A stretch of DNA of 64,000 bases from Trichococcus collinsii (GCF_900107505.1 NZ_FNQH01000002.1:372001-436000); one strand, 5' to 3'; shown: positions 6,940 through 14,405, counted from the stretch's first letter. Notes: a model not told the origin generated them from the sequence alone. A program made the numbers and translations.

Positions 6940-7068
6940 TTACTTATTATAAATCTTTGGGCCTTTGCGCATATTTTTGATATCATTTTTCGGCGTGTCG
7001 ATTTGTTTAGACCTTCCACCGCCTTGTTTATTCTTGATTATTTCTAACATTTTTTCTTTTGGATTCAT
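6940..7068 (-). CDS. Small basic protein, 42 residues, unknown function
   Basis: The frame encodes MNPKEKMLEIIKNKQGGGRS (1-20) and then KQIDTPKNDIKNMRKGPKIY (21-40) NK. The ribosome site aaaggcgg is about nine bases before the ATG, and a terminator follows. The protein is very basic, with a predicted N-terminal helix, a Gly-rich turn and a Lys-rich end, which would suit RNA or ribosome binding. That is inference. It sits directly downstream of rpsI, past the rpsI terminator. I do not recognise a named family. Start, composition and signals all look like a real gene. Confidence 0.7.
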   Translation of the reverse strand: MNPKEKMLEIIKNKQGGGRSKQIDTPKNDIKNMRKGPKIYNK

Positions 7069-7130
7069 TGTTTACACCGCCTTTGTTGATGGAAAACTCC
7101 ATATTTTCATTCTATTGAATTGATGCCATA

Positions 7131-7160
7131 AAAAAAGCATCAGCAAAATGCCGATGCTTT
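7131..7160 (-). terminator. Terminator of rplM-rpsI
   Basis: On the minus strand, AAAGCATCGGCA and TGCTGATGCTTT pair around a four-base loop (one G-U), followed by a T-run. It lies about 85 bases after the rpsI stop. Confidence 0.8.
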
Positions 7161-7244
7161 AAGGCTGTTAATTGATTTGTCAAATTGGTCTTTTGAACCA
7201 AATTGAAGCAAAAAACTTTTTTGAAAACGTTGATACAATAAATA

Positions 7245-7637
7245 TTAACGTTTTGAGAATTGTGATGCTTTACGAGCTTTTTTCAAACCTGGTTTCTTAC
7301 GTTCAACCATACGTGGGTCACGTGTTAACAGACCAGCTGCTTTCAATGGTCCGCGGAAGTCAGGATCTACTTCTAATAATGCACGAGAGATACCGTGACG
7401 AGCTGCTCCAGCTTGTCCAGTGAATCCGCCGCCGTTTACGTTAACGAAGATATCGTAGCTACCTAAAGTACCTGTAAGGTTTAAAGGTTGTTTGATTACT
7501 TCATATAAGTAAGCGAATGGGATGTATTCTTCCATGTCTTTTTTGTTGAAGATGATTTTACCTGTGCCAGGTAATAAACGTACGCGTGCAGTCGAATTCT
7601 TACGACGACCAGTTGCGATATATTGTGCTTGTGCCAA
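7245..7637 (-). CDS. rpsI: 30S ribosomal protein uS9
   Basis: The 130-residue length is typical. The N-terminus ([20 protein letters not shown]) and the basic C-terminal tail ([14 protein letters not shown]), which reaches the P-site tRNA in the small subunit, are both intact. [19 protein letters not shown] is the conserved core. It follows rplM by 13 bases, the usual two-gene L13-S9 operon. In Bacillus this pair follows truA; here it is about 3 kb from truA and has its own promoter. Confidence 0.98.
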   Translation of the reverse strand: MAQAQYIATGRRKNSTARVRLLPGTGKIIFNKKDMEEYIPFAYLYEVIKQPLNLTGTLGSYDIFVNVNGGGFTGQAGAARHGISRALLEVDPDFRGPLKAAGLLTRDPRMVERKKPGLKKARKASQFSKR

Positions 7638-7650
7638 TGAAATTCCCTCC

Positions 7651-8094
7651 TTAAATTAGGTTAGTGATATCTAAAACTTCTGGTAGTTGAGCTTCGTGTG
7701 GGTGAACTGCTTCACCGTATACGTGTAACTTAGTGAATTGTTTAGCACCTAAAGAGTTCTTAGGCAGCATGCCTTTAACAGACAATTCAACTAATTTTCT
7801 TGAATTCTTAGCACGTAATTCACCAGCTGAAATTTGTTTTAGCCCACCTGGATAACCTGAATGACGGGAATAAATTTTGTCAGATGCTTTTTTACCTGTT
7901 AATGTAACTTTGTCTGCATTGATAACAATCACATAATCACCAGTGTCTACGTGTGGTGTGAAAGTTGGTTTGTTTTTACCGCGTAAAATAGTTGCAACTT
8001 GTGTTGATAAACGTCCCAATGGGATGTCAGTCGCGTCGATTACGAACCATTTGCGGTCGATCTCGTTTGCTTTAGCCATGTATGTTGTACGCAC
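7651..8094 (-). CDS. rplM: 50S ribosomal protein uL13
   Basis: The conserved segments [40 protein letters not shown] and [12 protein letters not shown] identify L13. The start is placed at the GTG at 8094: homologues begin M-R-T-T, and a perfect GGAGG lies eight bases upstream. An ATG five codons earlier overlaps that ribosome site and cannot use it. The resulting 147 residues match the family. The gene begins a transcript with a leader of about 78 bases and is followed closely by rpsI. Confidence 0.96.
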   Translation of the reverse strand: MRTTYMAKANEIDRKWFVIDATDIPLGRLSTQVATILRGKNKPTFTPHVDTGDYVIVINADKVTLTGKKASDKIYSRHSGYPGGLKQISAGELRAKNSRKLVELSVKGMLPKNSLGAKQFTKLHVYGEAVHPHEAQLPEVLDITNLI

Positions 8095-8172
8095 GTTTGT
8101 TTCCTCCATATTCTTCTCTGTCTGTTTGATCCAATTGAGTTTCCGGGGCTCATCGTGGGGCAAACAATACCG
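8095..8172 (-). promoter_or_regulatory. Candidate L13 leader RNA
   Basis: The 5' leader between the predicted transcription start and the GTG is about 78 bases and includes GC-rich segments (gccccacgatgagccccgg). L13 leaders that mediate autogenous control are known upstream of rplM in Firmicutes. I could not confirm the exact fold. Confidence 0.35.
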
Positions 8173-8178
8173 TCTTAT

Positions 8179-8207
8179 ATGATACGACATCCCAAAGGAA
8201 TTGTCAA
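8179..8207 (-). promoter_or_regulatory. Promoter of rplM-rpsI
   Basis: The minus strand has a consensus -35 TTGACA (8202-8207), a 17-bp spacer and -10 TATCAT (8179-8184). Confidence 0.8.
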
Positions 8208-8292
8208 ACGATTCAAAAGAAATAATTTATCATTTACTTCGCAAAAAAGTCTCCACACACCACATGAACTGCGATTGTGAAGGCTTCTCAGA

Positions 8293-8646
8293 TTATTTTT
8301 TTAAATATAAATATAATTGCTCAATGAGCTCGGCTGGCACAAATGGATAAGCACCTTTACCAGATGTCTTGTAGGGTTTGAATGCTTCGACAATTCCGGG
8401 ATCCTTCACGATGTCTTCCACCGCAACGAACTCGCCTTTTTTTGTGATCGTCAATTCAAAAGCTTCGTATTCTTCGGCTGCGACATTCTTTTTCGGTGTC
8501 GAGTAATGCGCCATACTGGCTTGCACGGAAAGGACCACATCATTCGGGCATCCGATTGCTTCATAAAACTGGGGCATTGCGGCAGACACAAAATCCGGCA
8601 CGTCGCCGCGTGGGATGCGCTTGAGTTCTTTGATGAACGTTACCAT
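8293..8646 (-). CDS. Hypothetical protein, 117 residues
   Basis: The start is the ATG at 8646, nine bases after aaggag; an ATG six codons upstream is worse placed. The sequence is soluble and mixed alpha/beta, with MVTFIKELKRIPRGDVPDFV, a Cys in GCPNDVVLS, EEYEAFELTITKKGEFVAVE, and a C-terminal AYPFVPAELIEQLYLYLKK. No membrane segment or signal peptide is seen. I do not recognise the family. It is transcribed alone, divergently from the PLP enzyme to the right. The ribosome site and codon use support a real gene. Confidence 0.7.
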   Translation of the reverse strand: MVTFIKELKRIPRGDVPDFVSAAMPQFYEAIGCPNDVVLSVQASMAHYSTPKKNVAAEEYEAFELTITKKGEFVAVEDIVKDPGIVEAFKPYKTSGKGAYPFVPAELIEQLYLYLKK

Positions 8647-8720
8647 TCTTCCACTCTCCTTCATTCATTCTTATACTTCCATTATACGCGAGTTTCGGTT
8701 TTTTAAACAGTATTCCAGAC

Positions 8721-8750
8721 AAATAACCGTTCAAGCGTGATCGGTTATTT
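8721..8750. repeat. 9-bp inverted repeat in the divergent intergenic region
   Basis: AAATAACCG and CGGTTATTT pair perfectly around a 12-base loop. No T-run follows on either strand. It lies between two divergent genes and could be an operator or a weak terminator. Confidence 0.35.
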
Positions 8751-8785
8751 CTCGCAACGTCACTGACTTTAAATACATAAACATA

Positions 8786-8814
8786 TTGACCACTTTAATC
8801 CCTCGTGCTACCAT
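8786..8814 (+). promoter_or_regulatory. Candidate promoter of the MetI-type gene
   Basis: -35 TTGACC (8786-8791) and -10 TACCAT (8809-8814) have a 17-bp spacer. The downstream leader is AT-rich, with two copies of aaatgata. No SAM riboswitch or T-box features are visible. Confidence 0.4.
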
Positions 8815-8889
8815 TGCACTAACATTAATTTTAAATGATAAATAAATGATAATGCACTTATGTATATCATTTCGTATAAAGGAGAATCG

Positions 8890-10005
8890 ATGATGGACAA
8901 TATCAGCATTCAAAGTTATCTTGCGCAATTGGGAAACAGAAAAGATCCGAAAACCGGCGCTGTCAGTGCACCGATTTATTTGTCCACAGCTTATGGACAT
9001 CCTGGCTTGGGCCAATCGACCGGCTATGACTACACCCGCACTGCCAATCCGACTAGGGATATTCTTCAGGAAGGCTTGGCTGTGCTTGAAAACGGCATCC
9101 AAGGGTTCGCCACAAGCTCCGGCATGAGCGCCATCCAGCTGGCGTTCAGCATTTTCCCGGTTAATAGCCATTTCGTCGCATCCAGAGACCTTTACGGCGG
9201 CAGCTTCCGTTATTTTCAGGATATGGAGAGAAAAGGCTTCTACTCTTTCACTTATGTCGATGATCCGATCGACATCGCGTCTGCCATCCAGCACAATACG
9301 GCAGCTGTCTACATCGAAACGCCGACGAACCCGTTGATGAAGGAAACAGATATCTCGGCTGTTGCTGAAATCGCAAAAAAACACGGCTTACTGGTGATTG
9401 TGGATAATACCTTCTACACCCCTCTTTTGCAGCGTCCTTTGGATCTGGGCGCCGATATCGTCGTCCACAGCGCCACTAAGTACCTAGGTGGCCATAACGA
9501 TTTGTTGGCGGGGGCGGTCGTGACGAACGATAAGGCGCTCGGCGAACAACTGGCGTTCCAACTAAATACGGCTGGCGGCACTTTGGACGCCTTCGACTGT
9601 TGGCTCTTGGTCCGTGGACTGAAGACGTTGCCGTTGCGCATGAAGCAGCATCAGGCGAATGCACAGGCAGTCGTTGCTTATCTCGAATCGGAAAATCTGA
9701 TCAAATCGGTGTATTATCCCGGCAAAGGCGGCATGCTGAGCTTCACGCTGCATGATAAAGCATACATCCCTGCCGTATTGGATGCCCTGAATATCTTCAC
9801 TTTCGCTGAAAGCTTGGGCGGCGTGGAGAGTCTGATCACTTATCCGACTACCCAGACCCATGCCGATATTCCGGTTGAAGTCCGCGAATCCTACGGTTTG
9901 ACGGACGATCTGCTGCGCATCTCGACAGGTATTGAGGATGCAGATGATCTGATTGCCGATCTGCGTCAGGCTTTTGCGAAGGCTGCGCTTGTTGTCAAAG
10001 TCTGA
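8890..10005 (+). CDS. metI: Cystathionine gamma-synthase / O-acetylhomoserine thiolyase-type PLP enzyme
   Basis: A Cys/Met-metabolism PLP enzyme of 371 residues. The Schiff-base Lys is K197 in VVHSATKYLGGHND. Substrate and PLP segments include YDYTRTANPTRDILQ (47-61), ATSSGMSAIQ, YIETPTNP and LGGVESLITYP. These enzymes join O-acyl-homoserine with cysteine or sulfide on the route to methionine. The overall pattern is closest to Bacillus MetI, but O-acetylhomoserine sulfhydrylase or a beta/gamma lyase is not excluded. Two adjacent ATGs (8890, 8893) follow aaggag by five and eight bases. It stands alone, without metC or metE nearby, and ends in a terminator. Confidence 0.88.
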   Translation: MMDNISIQSYLAQLGNRKDPKTGAVSAPIYLSTAYGHPGLGQSTGYDYTRTANPTRDILQEGLAVLENGIQGFATSSGMSAIQLAFSIFPVNSHFVASRDLYGGSFRYFQDMERKGFYSFTYVDDPIDIASAIQHNTAAVYIETPTNPLMKETDISAVAEIAKKHGLLVIVDNTFYTPLLQRPLDLGADIVVHSATKYLGGHNDLLAGAVVTNDKALGEQLAFQLNTAGGTLDAFDCWLLVRGLKTLPLRMKQHQANAQAVVAYLESENLIKSVYYPGKGGMLSFTLHDKAYIPAVLDALNIFTFAESLGGVESLITYPTTQTHADIPVEVRESYGLTDDLLRISTGIEDADDLIADLRQAFAKAALVVKV

Positions 10006-10035
10006 TAAAGTAGCTTGCAAATAAAATCTATGTTG

Positions 10036-10074
10036 AAAACCTCCGACGGGCGTACAGCGCTTGACGGGGGTTTT
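10036..10074 (+). terminator. Terminator of the MetI-type gene
   Basis: AAAACCTCCG and CGGGGGTTTT form a 10-bp stem (one G-U) around a 19-base loop and run into T's, 30 bases after the stop. Confidence 0.75.
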
Positions 10075-10100
10075 TGCTTCTGGTGCTGTCCGGTCGTTTC

Positions 10101-10253
10101 CTCCGGTAACGGAGTCCTCGCCGGAGTTTAGACATTTTGCGGGAGCTTCAGCTCCTGTGGGAGTTGCTTCGTCGTAACTGGCGGAGATTGCAGAAGCTGT
10201 CCTCCGGTGGCGGCTGCTTCACCGGAGCTGGCGCCGCTCGCCATTGCTCAAGC
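10101..10253. repeat. Three tandem degenerate 51-bp repeats, GC-rich
   Basis: Units begin at 10101, 10152 and 10203 with ctccggtaac, ctcctgtggg and ctccggtggc. The spacing is exactly 51 bp, and units 2 and 3 match at about 28 of the first 40 positions without gaps. Each holds small inverted repeats such as ctccggtaacggag. No plausible coding frame with a start was found. The block lies between two terminators at a convergent junction. Confidence 0.6.
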
Positions 10254-10259
10254 AAGCAA

Positions 10260-10306
10260 AAAAGCGGCTGTGGAAAAGATCTCGTCTTTTCCACAGCCGC
10301 TTTTTC
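10260..10306. terminator. Very strong bidirectional terminator, 21-bp perfect stem
   Basis: A perfect 21-bp stem (10260-10280 with 10286-10306) closes a five-base loop, with A- and T-runs at its ends. It is placed to end the minus-strand chorismate mutase transcript, and any read-through from the left. Confidence 0.9.
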
Positions 10307-10321
10307 AGCATTCTTTTTGCT

Positions 10322-10588
10322 TTATCCTTCGTTCTGTTTGGTTTCGAATGCTTTCGTTATCGTCATCAGGGAACGGAAGAGGTCTTCCACGCTGTCTTCG
10401 TAGGCTTTGTTCTCGGTCAGCCCGCGCACTTTATCCAGCACCTTGTCTTCCCTGGATTGGTCCAGGATCGGCAGCTGGTGCTCTTTCTTGATCCGCGCAA
10501 TCTCCGTCACGGCATCCATCCGGCGTTCGAACAGCTTCACCAACTCCTGGTCGATGGCGTCGATTTCCGTTCTTTCCTTTTTAAACAT
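10322..10588 (-). CDS. AroQ-type chorismate mutase, monofunctional
   Basis: An 88-residue, all-helical protein of the type II chorismate mutase family, which rearranges chorismate to prephenate for Phe and Tyr synthesis. Visible signatures are IDAIDQELVKLFERRMDAVTEIARIKKEH (positions 9-37), where R23 and the ARIK lysine (K34) would bind the substrate carboxylates, and the final helix SLMTITKAFE. It starts 11 bases after truA stops and ends just before a strong terminator, so it is the last gene of the ecf-truA transcript. No prephenate dehydratase or DAHP synthase domain is attached. Confidence 0.9.
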   Translation of the reverse strand: MFKKERTEIDAIDQELVKLFERRMDAVTEIARIKKEHQLPILDQSREDKVLDKVRGLTENKAYEDSVEDLFRSLMTITKAFETKQNEG

Positions 10589-10599
10589 CCCTGTTCCCC

Positions 10600-11382
10600 C
10601 TATCCATTCTTTAATTTTTCTTCATCATAATACACTTCCACGAGATACAATCCTTGAGACGGGGCTGTCGGCCCAGCTTGGCGTCTGTCCTTCACTTCCA
10701 AAAGTCGGTCGATTTCTTCGACTTTTTTCAGTCCGTCAGCAATCTGCAGCAGTGTCCCCACGAAAATGCGGATCATATTGTAGAGGAATCCATTGCCCCT
10801 GAAGGTGAAGACTAGCTCATTGTTTTCCTCATCCTTCCTGACGCTCGCTTCATAGACAGTCCGCACAAGATCGGTCTTGTCGGTTTTTGTCGAACAGAAG
10901 CTGGTGAAGTCATGCTCGCCTTCCAGTTTTTTGATGGCCTGCTCCAGATTCGTCATATTAAAGCGGTAAGGATGGTGCGTTGTATACAGTCGTTTGAAGG
11001 GCTTTGGGAAGCGATCGAGATCGACCCGGTAAATGTATTTTTTCCCCATCGCATGATAACGCGAATGGAATTCCTCTGGAGCAAACTCCACGGATGTGAT
11101 CAAAATGTCATCGGGAAGCAGGCTATTCAACGCCCGCAACAGATGATCCGGCTTAATCGCAGCCGGGTAATCAAAATGGATGACTTGTCCGAGCGCATGG
11201 ACACCCGAATCGGTCCGGCCGGATGCATGGATCGGAATGATCTGTCCATTCGACATTTTCTTCAGCGCCTTTTCGATTTCCGTCTGGACACTGTTGCCGT
11301 TGGGTTGAACCTGATAACCCACATAACCCGTTCCGTCGTATTGCACGATGCATTTGAATCGTTGTGTACTCATTGGTGGCAT
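10600..11382 (-). CDS. truA: tRNA pseudouridine(38-40) synthase
   Basis: TruA converts U38-U40 in the anticodon arm to pseudouridine. The catalytic Asp is D58 in ASGRTDSGVHALGQ. FKCIVQYDGTGYVGYQ, KKYIYRV and FRGNGFLYNMIRIFVGTLL are family motifs. The 260-residue length is typical. Two in-frame ATGs (11382 and 11373) flank the optimum distance from aagaaagggg, so the start could be three codons later. It follows ecfT, the same order as in Bacillus (ecfA1-ecfA2-ecfT-truA). Confidence 0.97.
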   Translation of the reverse strand: MPPMSTQRFKCIVQYDGTGYVGYQVQPNGNSVQTEIEKALKKMSNGQIIPIHASGRTDSGVHALGQVIHFDYPAAIKPDHLLRALNSLLPDDILITSVEFAPEEFHSRYHAMGKKYIYRVDLDRFPKPFKRLYTTHHPYRFNMTNLEQAIKKLEGEHDFTSFCSTKTDKTDLVRTVYEASVRKDEENNELVFTFRGNGFLYNMIRIFVGTLLQIADGLKKVEEIDRLLEVKDRRQAGPTAPSQGLYLVEVYYDEEKLKNG

Positions 11383-11497
11383 ATGCCCCTTTCTTATCTT
11401 TCTGATGTATGGTTATTTTTTTCTATTTTAAAAGGGACCGGAAATACTACCCGGTCCCCAGACTCGTTCTATAGCGGCAGATTGCCTCTGTATGCGC

Positions 11498-12295
11498 TCA
11501 AGATCGGAAGAACAGCAACAGCCCGGTCAGCACGACAAACGCCAGCATACTCAGCGTATCCAACCTCTGCCAATCGAGGATGCGGTATTTCGTACGCCCT
11601 TCCCCACCTTGATATCCACGTGCTTCCATGGCATTCGCCAATTCATCGGCACGATTGAACGAGCTGACGAACAGCGGCACCAAGATCGGAGTGACTGCCT
11701 TCATCTGCTTCACGATATTGCCTTCACCGAACTCGACGCCGCGAGCCCGTTGCGCGTTCATAATCTTGGAAGCTTCATCCATCAATGTTGGCACGAAACG
11801 CAACGCGATGGAAAGCATCAGCGCGATTTCGTGGACAGGAACCTTAAAGCGTTTCAAAGGCCCAAGCAGTTTTTCGATTGCATCAGTCAACGACAATGGC
11901 ATCGTTGTGAGCGTCAGCAACGTCGAAATAAAGATGATCAGGACAAAGCGCATGAAGATGAATGCGCCGTTGATCACCCCGAACGAAGTGATGCTGATTG
12001 GGCCTAATTCTAGGTAAGTTTCTCCACCCCGTGTGAAGAGGATCTGCAGCAACACCGTGAACATGATCAACCAAATCAGCGGCTTCACGCCGTTCAGAAA
12101 GACCGACAGTTTGATGTCGGATAGGATGACGCATAGAAAAGTAAACAACGTCATGATCAAATAAGTCTGCCAGTTATTGGCCAGGAAGATGACGATGATG
12201 AAATAGAAAGCACCAATCAGCTTCGCGCGCGGATCCAGTCTATGGACCAGCGAGTCGCCTTGGATGTAGCGCCCGAAAAGTAATTTATCCAACAT
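11498..12295 (-). CDS. ecfT: ECF transporter transmembrane protein EcfT
   Basis: The T component of the group II energy-coupling factor module, which is shared by several substrate-specific S proteins for vitamin uptake. The 265-residue protein has about five or six hydrophobic segments (for example LIGAFYFIIVIFLANNW, LIMTLFTFLCVILS, VLLQILFTRGG, FVLIIFISTLLTL, MLAFVVLTGLLLFF). The coupling helix has two Ala-Arg-Gly-type motifs: ARGVEFG and ARGYQGG. It overlaps the end of ecfA2 by 11 bases, implying translational coupling. No S component is encoded nearby. Confidence 0.96.
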   Translation of the reverse strand: MLDKLLFGRYIQGDSLVHRLDPRAKLIGAFYFIIVIFLANNWQTYLIMTLFTFLCVILSDIKLSVFLNGVKPLIWLIMFTVLLQILFTRGGETYLELGPISITSFGVINGAFIFMRFVLIIFISTLLTLTTMPLSLTDAIEKLLGPLKRFKVPVHEIALMLSIALRFVPTLMDEASKIMNAQRARGVEFGEGNIVKQMKAVTPILVPLFVSSFNRADELANAMEARGYQGGEGRTKYRILDWQRLDTLSMLAFVVLTGLLLFFRS

Positions 12296-13196
12296 CTATG
12301 CCACCCACTTCCTTAGCGACATTTTTGTTGCCTTGGTTCTCTTTAATTTTGGCAATCAGCACAGCAGCCAGTTGTTCTGTACGCAGCGGTCTTTCGCTTC
12401 CGAAATCGATACCTGTCTTTTTGCTCAACGTATCGAGGAATGCCAGTGCGGAAGGCAAGCCCAATTGTTTCTTCTGAAGCCAGTCGGCATCCTGAAAAAT
12501 TTCTGCAGGCGGGCCCATCCGGACAACTGTCCCCTTCTCAAGGATGACCACATGATCCGCATAGGTTGCGACATCATTCATCTGATGCGTGACCAATACA
12601 ATGGTCAGTCCGTTGTCTATATGGAGTTGATTGAACATATTCATGATTTCCCGTCTGCCTGCAGGATCCAATCCAGCGGTCGGTTCATCCAGGACAAGCA
12701 CTTCCGGCTCCATCGCCAAAACTCCGGCAATCGCTACACGTCTCATCTGACCCCCTGAGAGGTCGAAGGGCGAGCGTTCCATGAAGGACTCATCCAAACC
12801 TACCAAAGGCAACACGCGCCTCACGATCGCCATTGCGTCTGCTTCACTGACGCCGAAGTTCATAGGACCGAAGGCGATATCCTTCGCGATCGTCTCTTCG
12901 AACAGCTGCGACTCTGGAAACTGGAACACAATTCCCACTTTTTTGCGCAGTCCTTTAAGATTTTTGTTGTTCGATTTGTTCGTTATGATGCGGTCTCCGA
13001 TCGTAACGCTGCCTTCCGTTGGCTTCAATAAAGCGTTCAGATGCTGCGTGACCGTCGATTTCCCGCTGCCGGTATGTCCTATCAAGGCCGTGTAACTGCC
13101 GTCCGGGATATTCAGGTTCACGTCGTAGAGTGCTCGGCTTTCGAAAGGCGTACCGGCAGAGTAGGAATAGCCTACTTTTTCGAAAGTAATGTCCAT
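12285..13196 (-). CDS. ecfA2: ECF transporter ATPase EcfA2
   Basis: An ABC ATPase of the vitamin ECF module. Walker A is GHTGSGKST, the Q-loop is FQFPESQLF, the signature is LSGGQMRR, Walker B is VLVLDEPTAGLD and the switch His is in VTHQMND. FPESQLFEETIAKDIAFGP is characteristic of EcfA2. At 303 residues it has a somewhat extended C-terminus (after FLDTLSKKTGIDF). It overlaps ecfA1 by 25 bases and ecfT by 11. It forms a heterodimer with EcfA1 on the cytoplasmic face of EcfT. Confidence 0.96.
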   Translation of the reverse strand: MDITFEKVGYSYSAGTPFESRALYDVNLNIPDGSYTALIGHTGSGKSTVTQHLNALLKPTEGSVTIGDRIITNKSNNKNLKGLRKKVGIVFQFPESQLFEETIAKDIAFGPMNFGVSEADAMAIVRRVLPLVGLDESFMERSPFDLSGGQMRRVAIAGVLAMEPEVLVLDEPTAGLDPAGRREIMNMFNQLHIDNGLTIVLVTHQMNDVATYADHVVILEKGTVVRMGPPAEIFQDADWLQKKQLGLPSALAFLDTLSKKTGIDFGSERPLRTEQLAAVLIAKIKENQGNKNVAKEVGGIDVG

Positions 13197-14011
13197 AGCC
13201 AGCTCACCATCCCTTCCTCAGTCAAATATTCTTCGGGAACTTCCAGGCCCTGTCTTTTCAATTGGTATTTCAGCTTTTCAGGGAATGGGATATCCAACCC
13301 GATATCGATGATTTCCTTGCCCAAGCTGAATATCTCTTCCGGTGTGCCGATCCGTTTCAATTGCCCGGCTTCCATCACAAAGATACGGTTCGCTTTCGCG
13401 GCTTCATCGATGTCATGGGTGATCGAAATCACTGTCAAATTTTCTTTTCCCTTGATTTCTTGGATGGTCTCGATGACTTCGTGACGGCCTTCGGGATCCA
13501 ACATGGTCGTCGCCTCATCAAGAATGATGATGTCAGGGGACAAAGCCACGATTCCAGCGATCGCCACCCGTTGCTTCTGCCCGCCCGAAAGACGTGCTGG
13601 TTCCTTGTCCATGAAGTCGGCCATATTCACAGCCGCTACTGCATCAACAACGCGCTTCACCATTTCTTCGCGGGGAATGCCGACATTCTCCAAACCAAAC
13701 GCAACATCGTCCTGCACGGTCGAACCGACGAACTGATTGTCCGGATTTTGGAAAACCATCCCGATTTTTTTGCGGACGTCCCAAACCGTTTCTGCATTCA
13801 AGGGTATCCCTTCTATGATAACTTCTCCGGAGTTCGCTTCTATCAAGCCGTTGATTGTTTTGGCCAGGGTCGACTTACCTGATCCGTTGGGACCGATGAT
13901 GGCAATCCATTCACCCTGCCGGATTGTTAAGGAAACGTTGTTCAATGCCGGTCTTGCATCTTCCTCTGAATAGGAAAAAGTCACATTGCGCAACTCGATA
14001 ATTTCATTCAT
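13172..14011 (-). CDS. ecfA1: ECF transporter ATPase EcfA1
   Basis: The first ATPase of the ECF module, 279 residues. Walker A is GPNGSGKST, the Q-loop FQNPDNQFVGSTVQDDVAFG is of EcfA1 type, the signature is LSGGQKQRV, Walker B is IIILDEATTMLDPEG and the H-loop is ITHDIDEA. The Walker B sequence ends DEATTMLD instead of the DEPTAGLD of EcfA2, as is usual in this family. It is separated from rplQ by a 394-base gap that contains two terminators, so the ecf operon needs its own promoter in that gap. Confidence 0.96.
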   Translation of the reverse strand: MNEIIELRNVTFSYSEEDARPALNNVSLTIRQGEWIAIIGPNGSGKSTLAKTINGLIEANSGEVIIEGIPLNAETVWDVRKKIGMVFQNPDNQFVGSTVQDDVAFGLENVGIPREEMVKRVVDAVAAVNMADFMDKEPARLSGGQKQRVAIAGIVALSPDIIILDEATTMLDPEGRHEVIETIQEIKGKENLTVISITHDIDEAAKANRIFVMEAGQLKRIGTPEEIFSLGKEIIDIGLDIPFPEKLKYQLKRQGLEVPEEYLTEEGMVSWLWTLLSKK

Positions 14012-14203
14012 GTTTTCAGTCCTACTTTCTCTATAGTTGAATCTTACTGACCGTATCCGTTCATCTGCCCCACAGACAAGCAGGTATAAAAAAAAATGAA
14101 AAATACGGAAAAGGAATGTCTACTTTGTAAGTATAAACTACTCCTCCCTATTTTTCATCCACTGTCTTGACACGGCGCGGAAATAAAACGCTTTTATTTA
14201 TAT
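14012..14203. other. Leader / promoter region of the ecf operon
   Basis: This stretch must carry the ecfA1 promoter, but I cannot pick a convincing -35/-10 pair. It contains a run of nine A's (14090s), a TATAGA-like box near the gene, and a ribosome-site-like gggaggag without a following start codon. No ORF is credible. Confidence 0.4.
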
Positions 14204-14251
14204 ATCAAAAGAAACTAGAAAATATATTAGCATTTTCTAGTTTCTTTTGAT
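14204..14251. terminator. 20-bp perfect inverted repeat, second terminator after rplQ
   Basis: ATCAAAAGAAACTAGAAAAT pairs perfectly with its complement at 14232-14251 around an eight-base loop. It is AT-rich, with A-runs on the plus side. It lies about 155 bases after the rplQ stop and probably backs up the upstream terminator. Confidence 0.55.
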
Positions 14252-14271
14252 AAAAAAAGCACTTTTTTTGA

Positions 14272-14308
14272 TGAAAAAATGCCCTCCCGAAGATCATGCA
14301 ATCTTCGG
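14272..14308 (-). terminator. Terminator of the S10-spc-alpha superoperon
   Basis: On the minus strand, CCGAAGAT and ATCTTCGG pair around a six-base loop, followed by gagggc and then TTTTTT. It lies about 100 bases after rplQ. Confidence 0.65.
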
Positions 14309-14405
14309 AAGAACCTTGAGCTAGACTAGGGAAGCCATAAGCAATCCCATCATCATAACACTCTATTTCATCTAAAAGTGAACGTTTCATCTTTATGCGA
14401 TTGAA

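Noticed and set aside
8731-9384. 217-codon minus-strand open frame opposite the MetI-type gene
   Set aside because: The plus-strand gene has full PLP-enzyme motifs; the antisense product shows no domain and no ribosome site.
10101-10253. CRISPR array
   Set aside because: The three repeat units are contiguous and degenerate, with no conserved repeat-spacer alternation, and no cas genes are near.
10137-10630. Overlapping plus-strand frames of 88-128 codons in the repeat island and opposite the chorismate mutase gene
   Set aside because: They read through a 21-bp terminator and the antisense strand of a recognised gene; no starts with ribosome sites.
14205-14390. 61-codon frame just after rplQ
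   Set aside because: No Shine-Dalgarno; it runs through two terminator hairpins, and its last third is the translation of the inverted repeat (KKCFFYQKKLENANIFSSFF).
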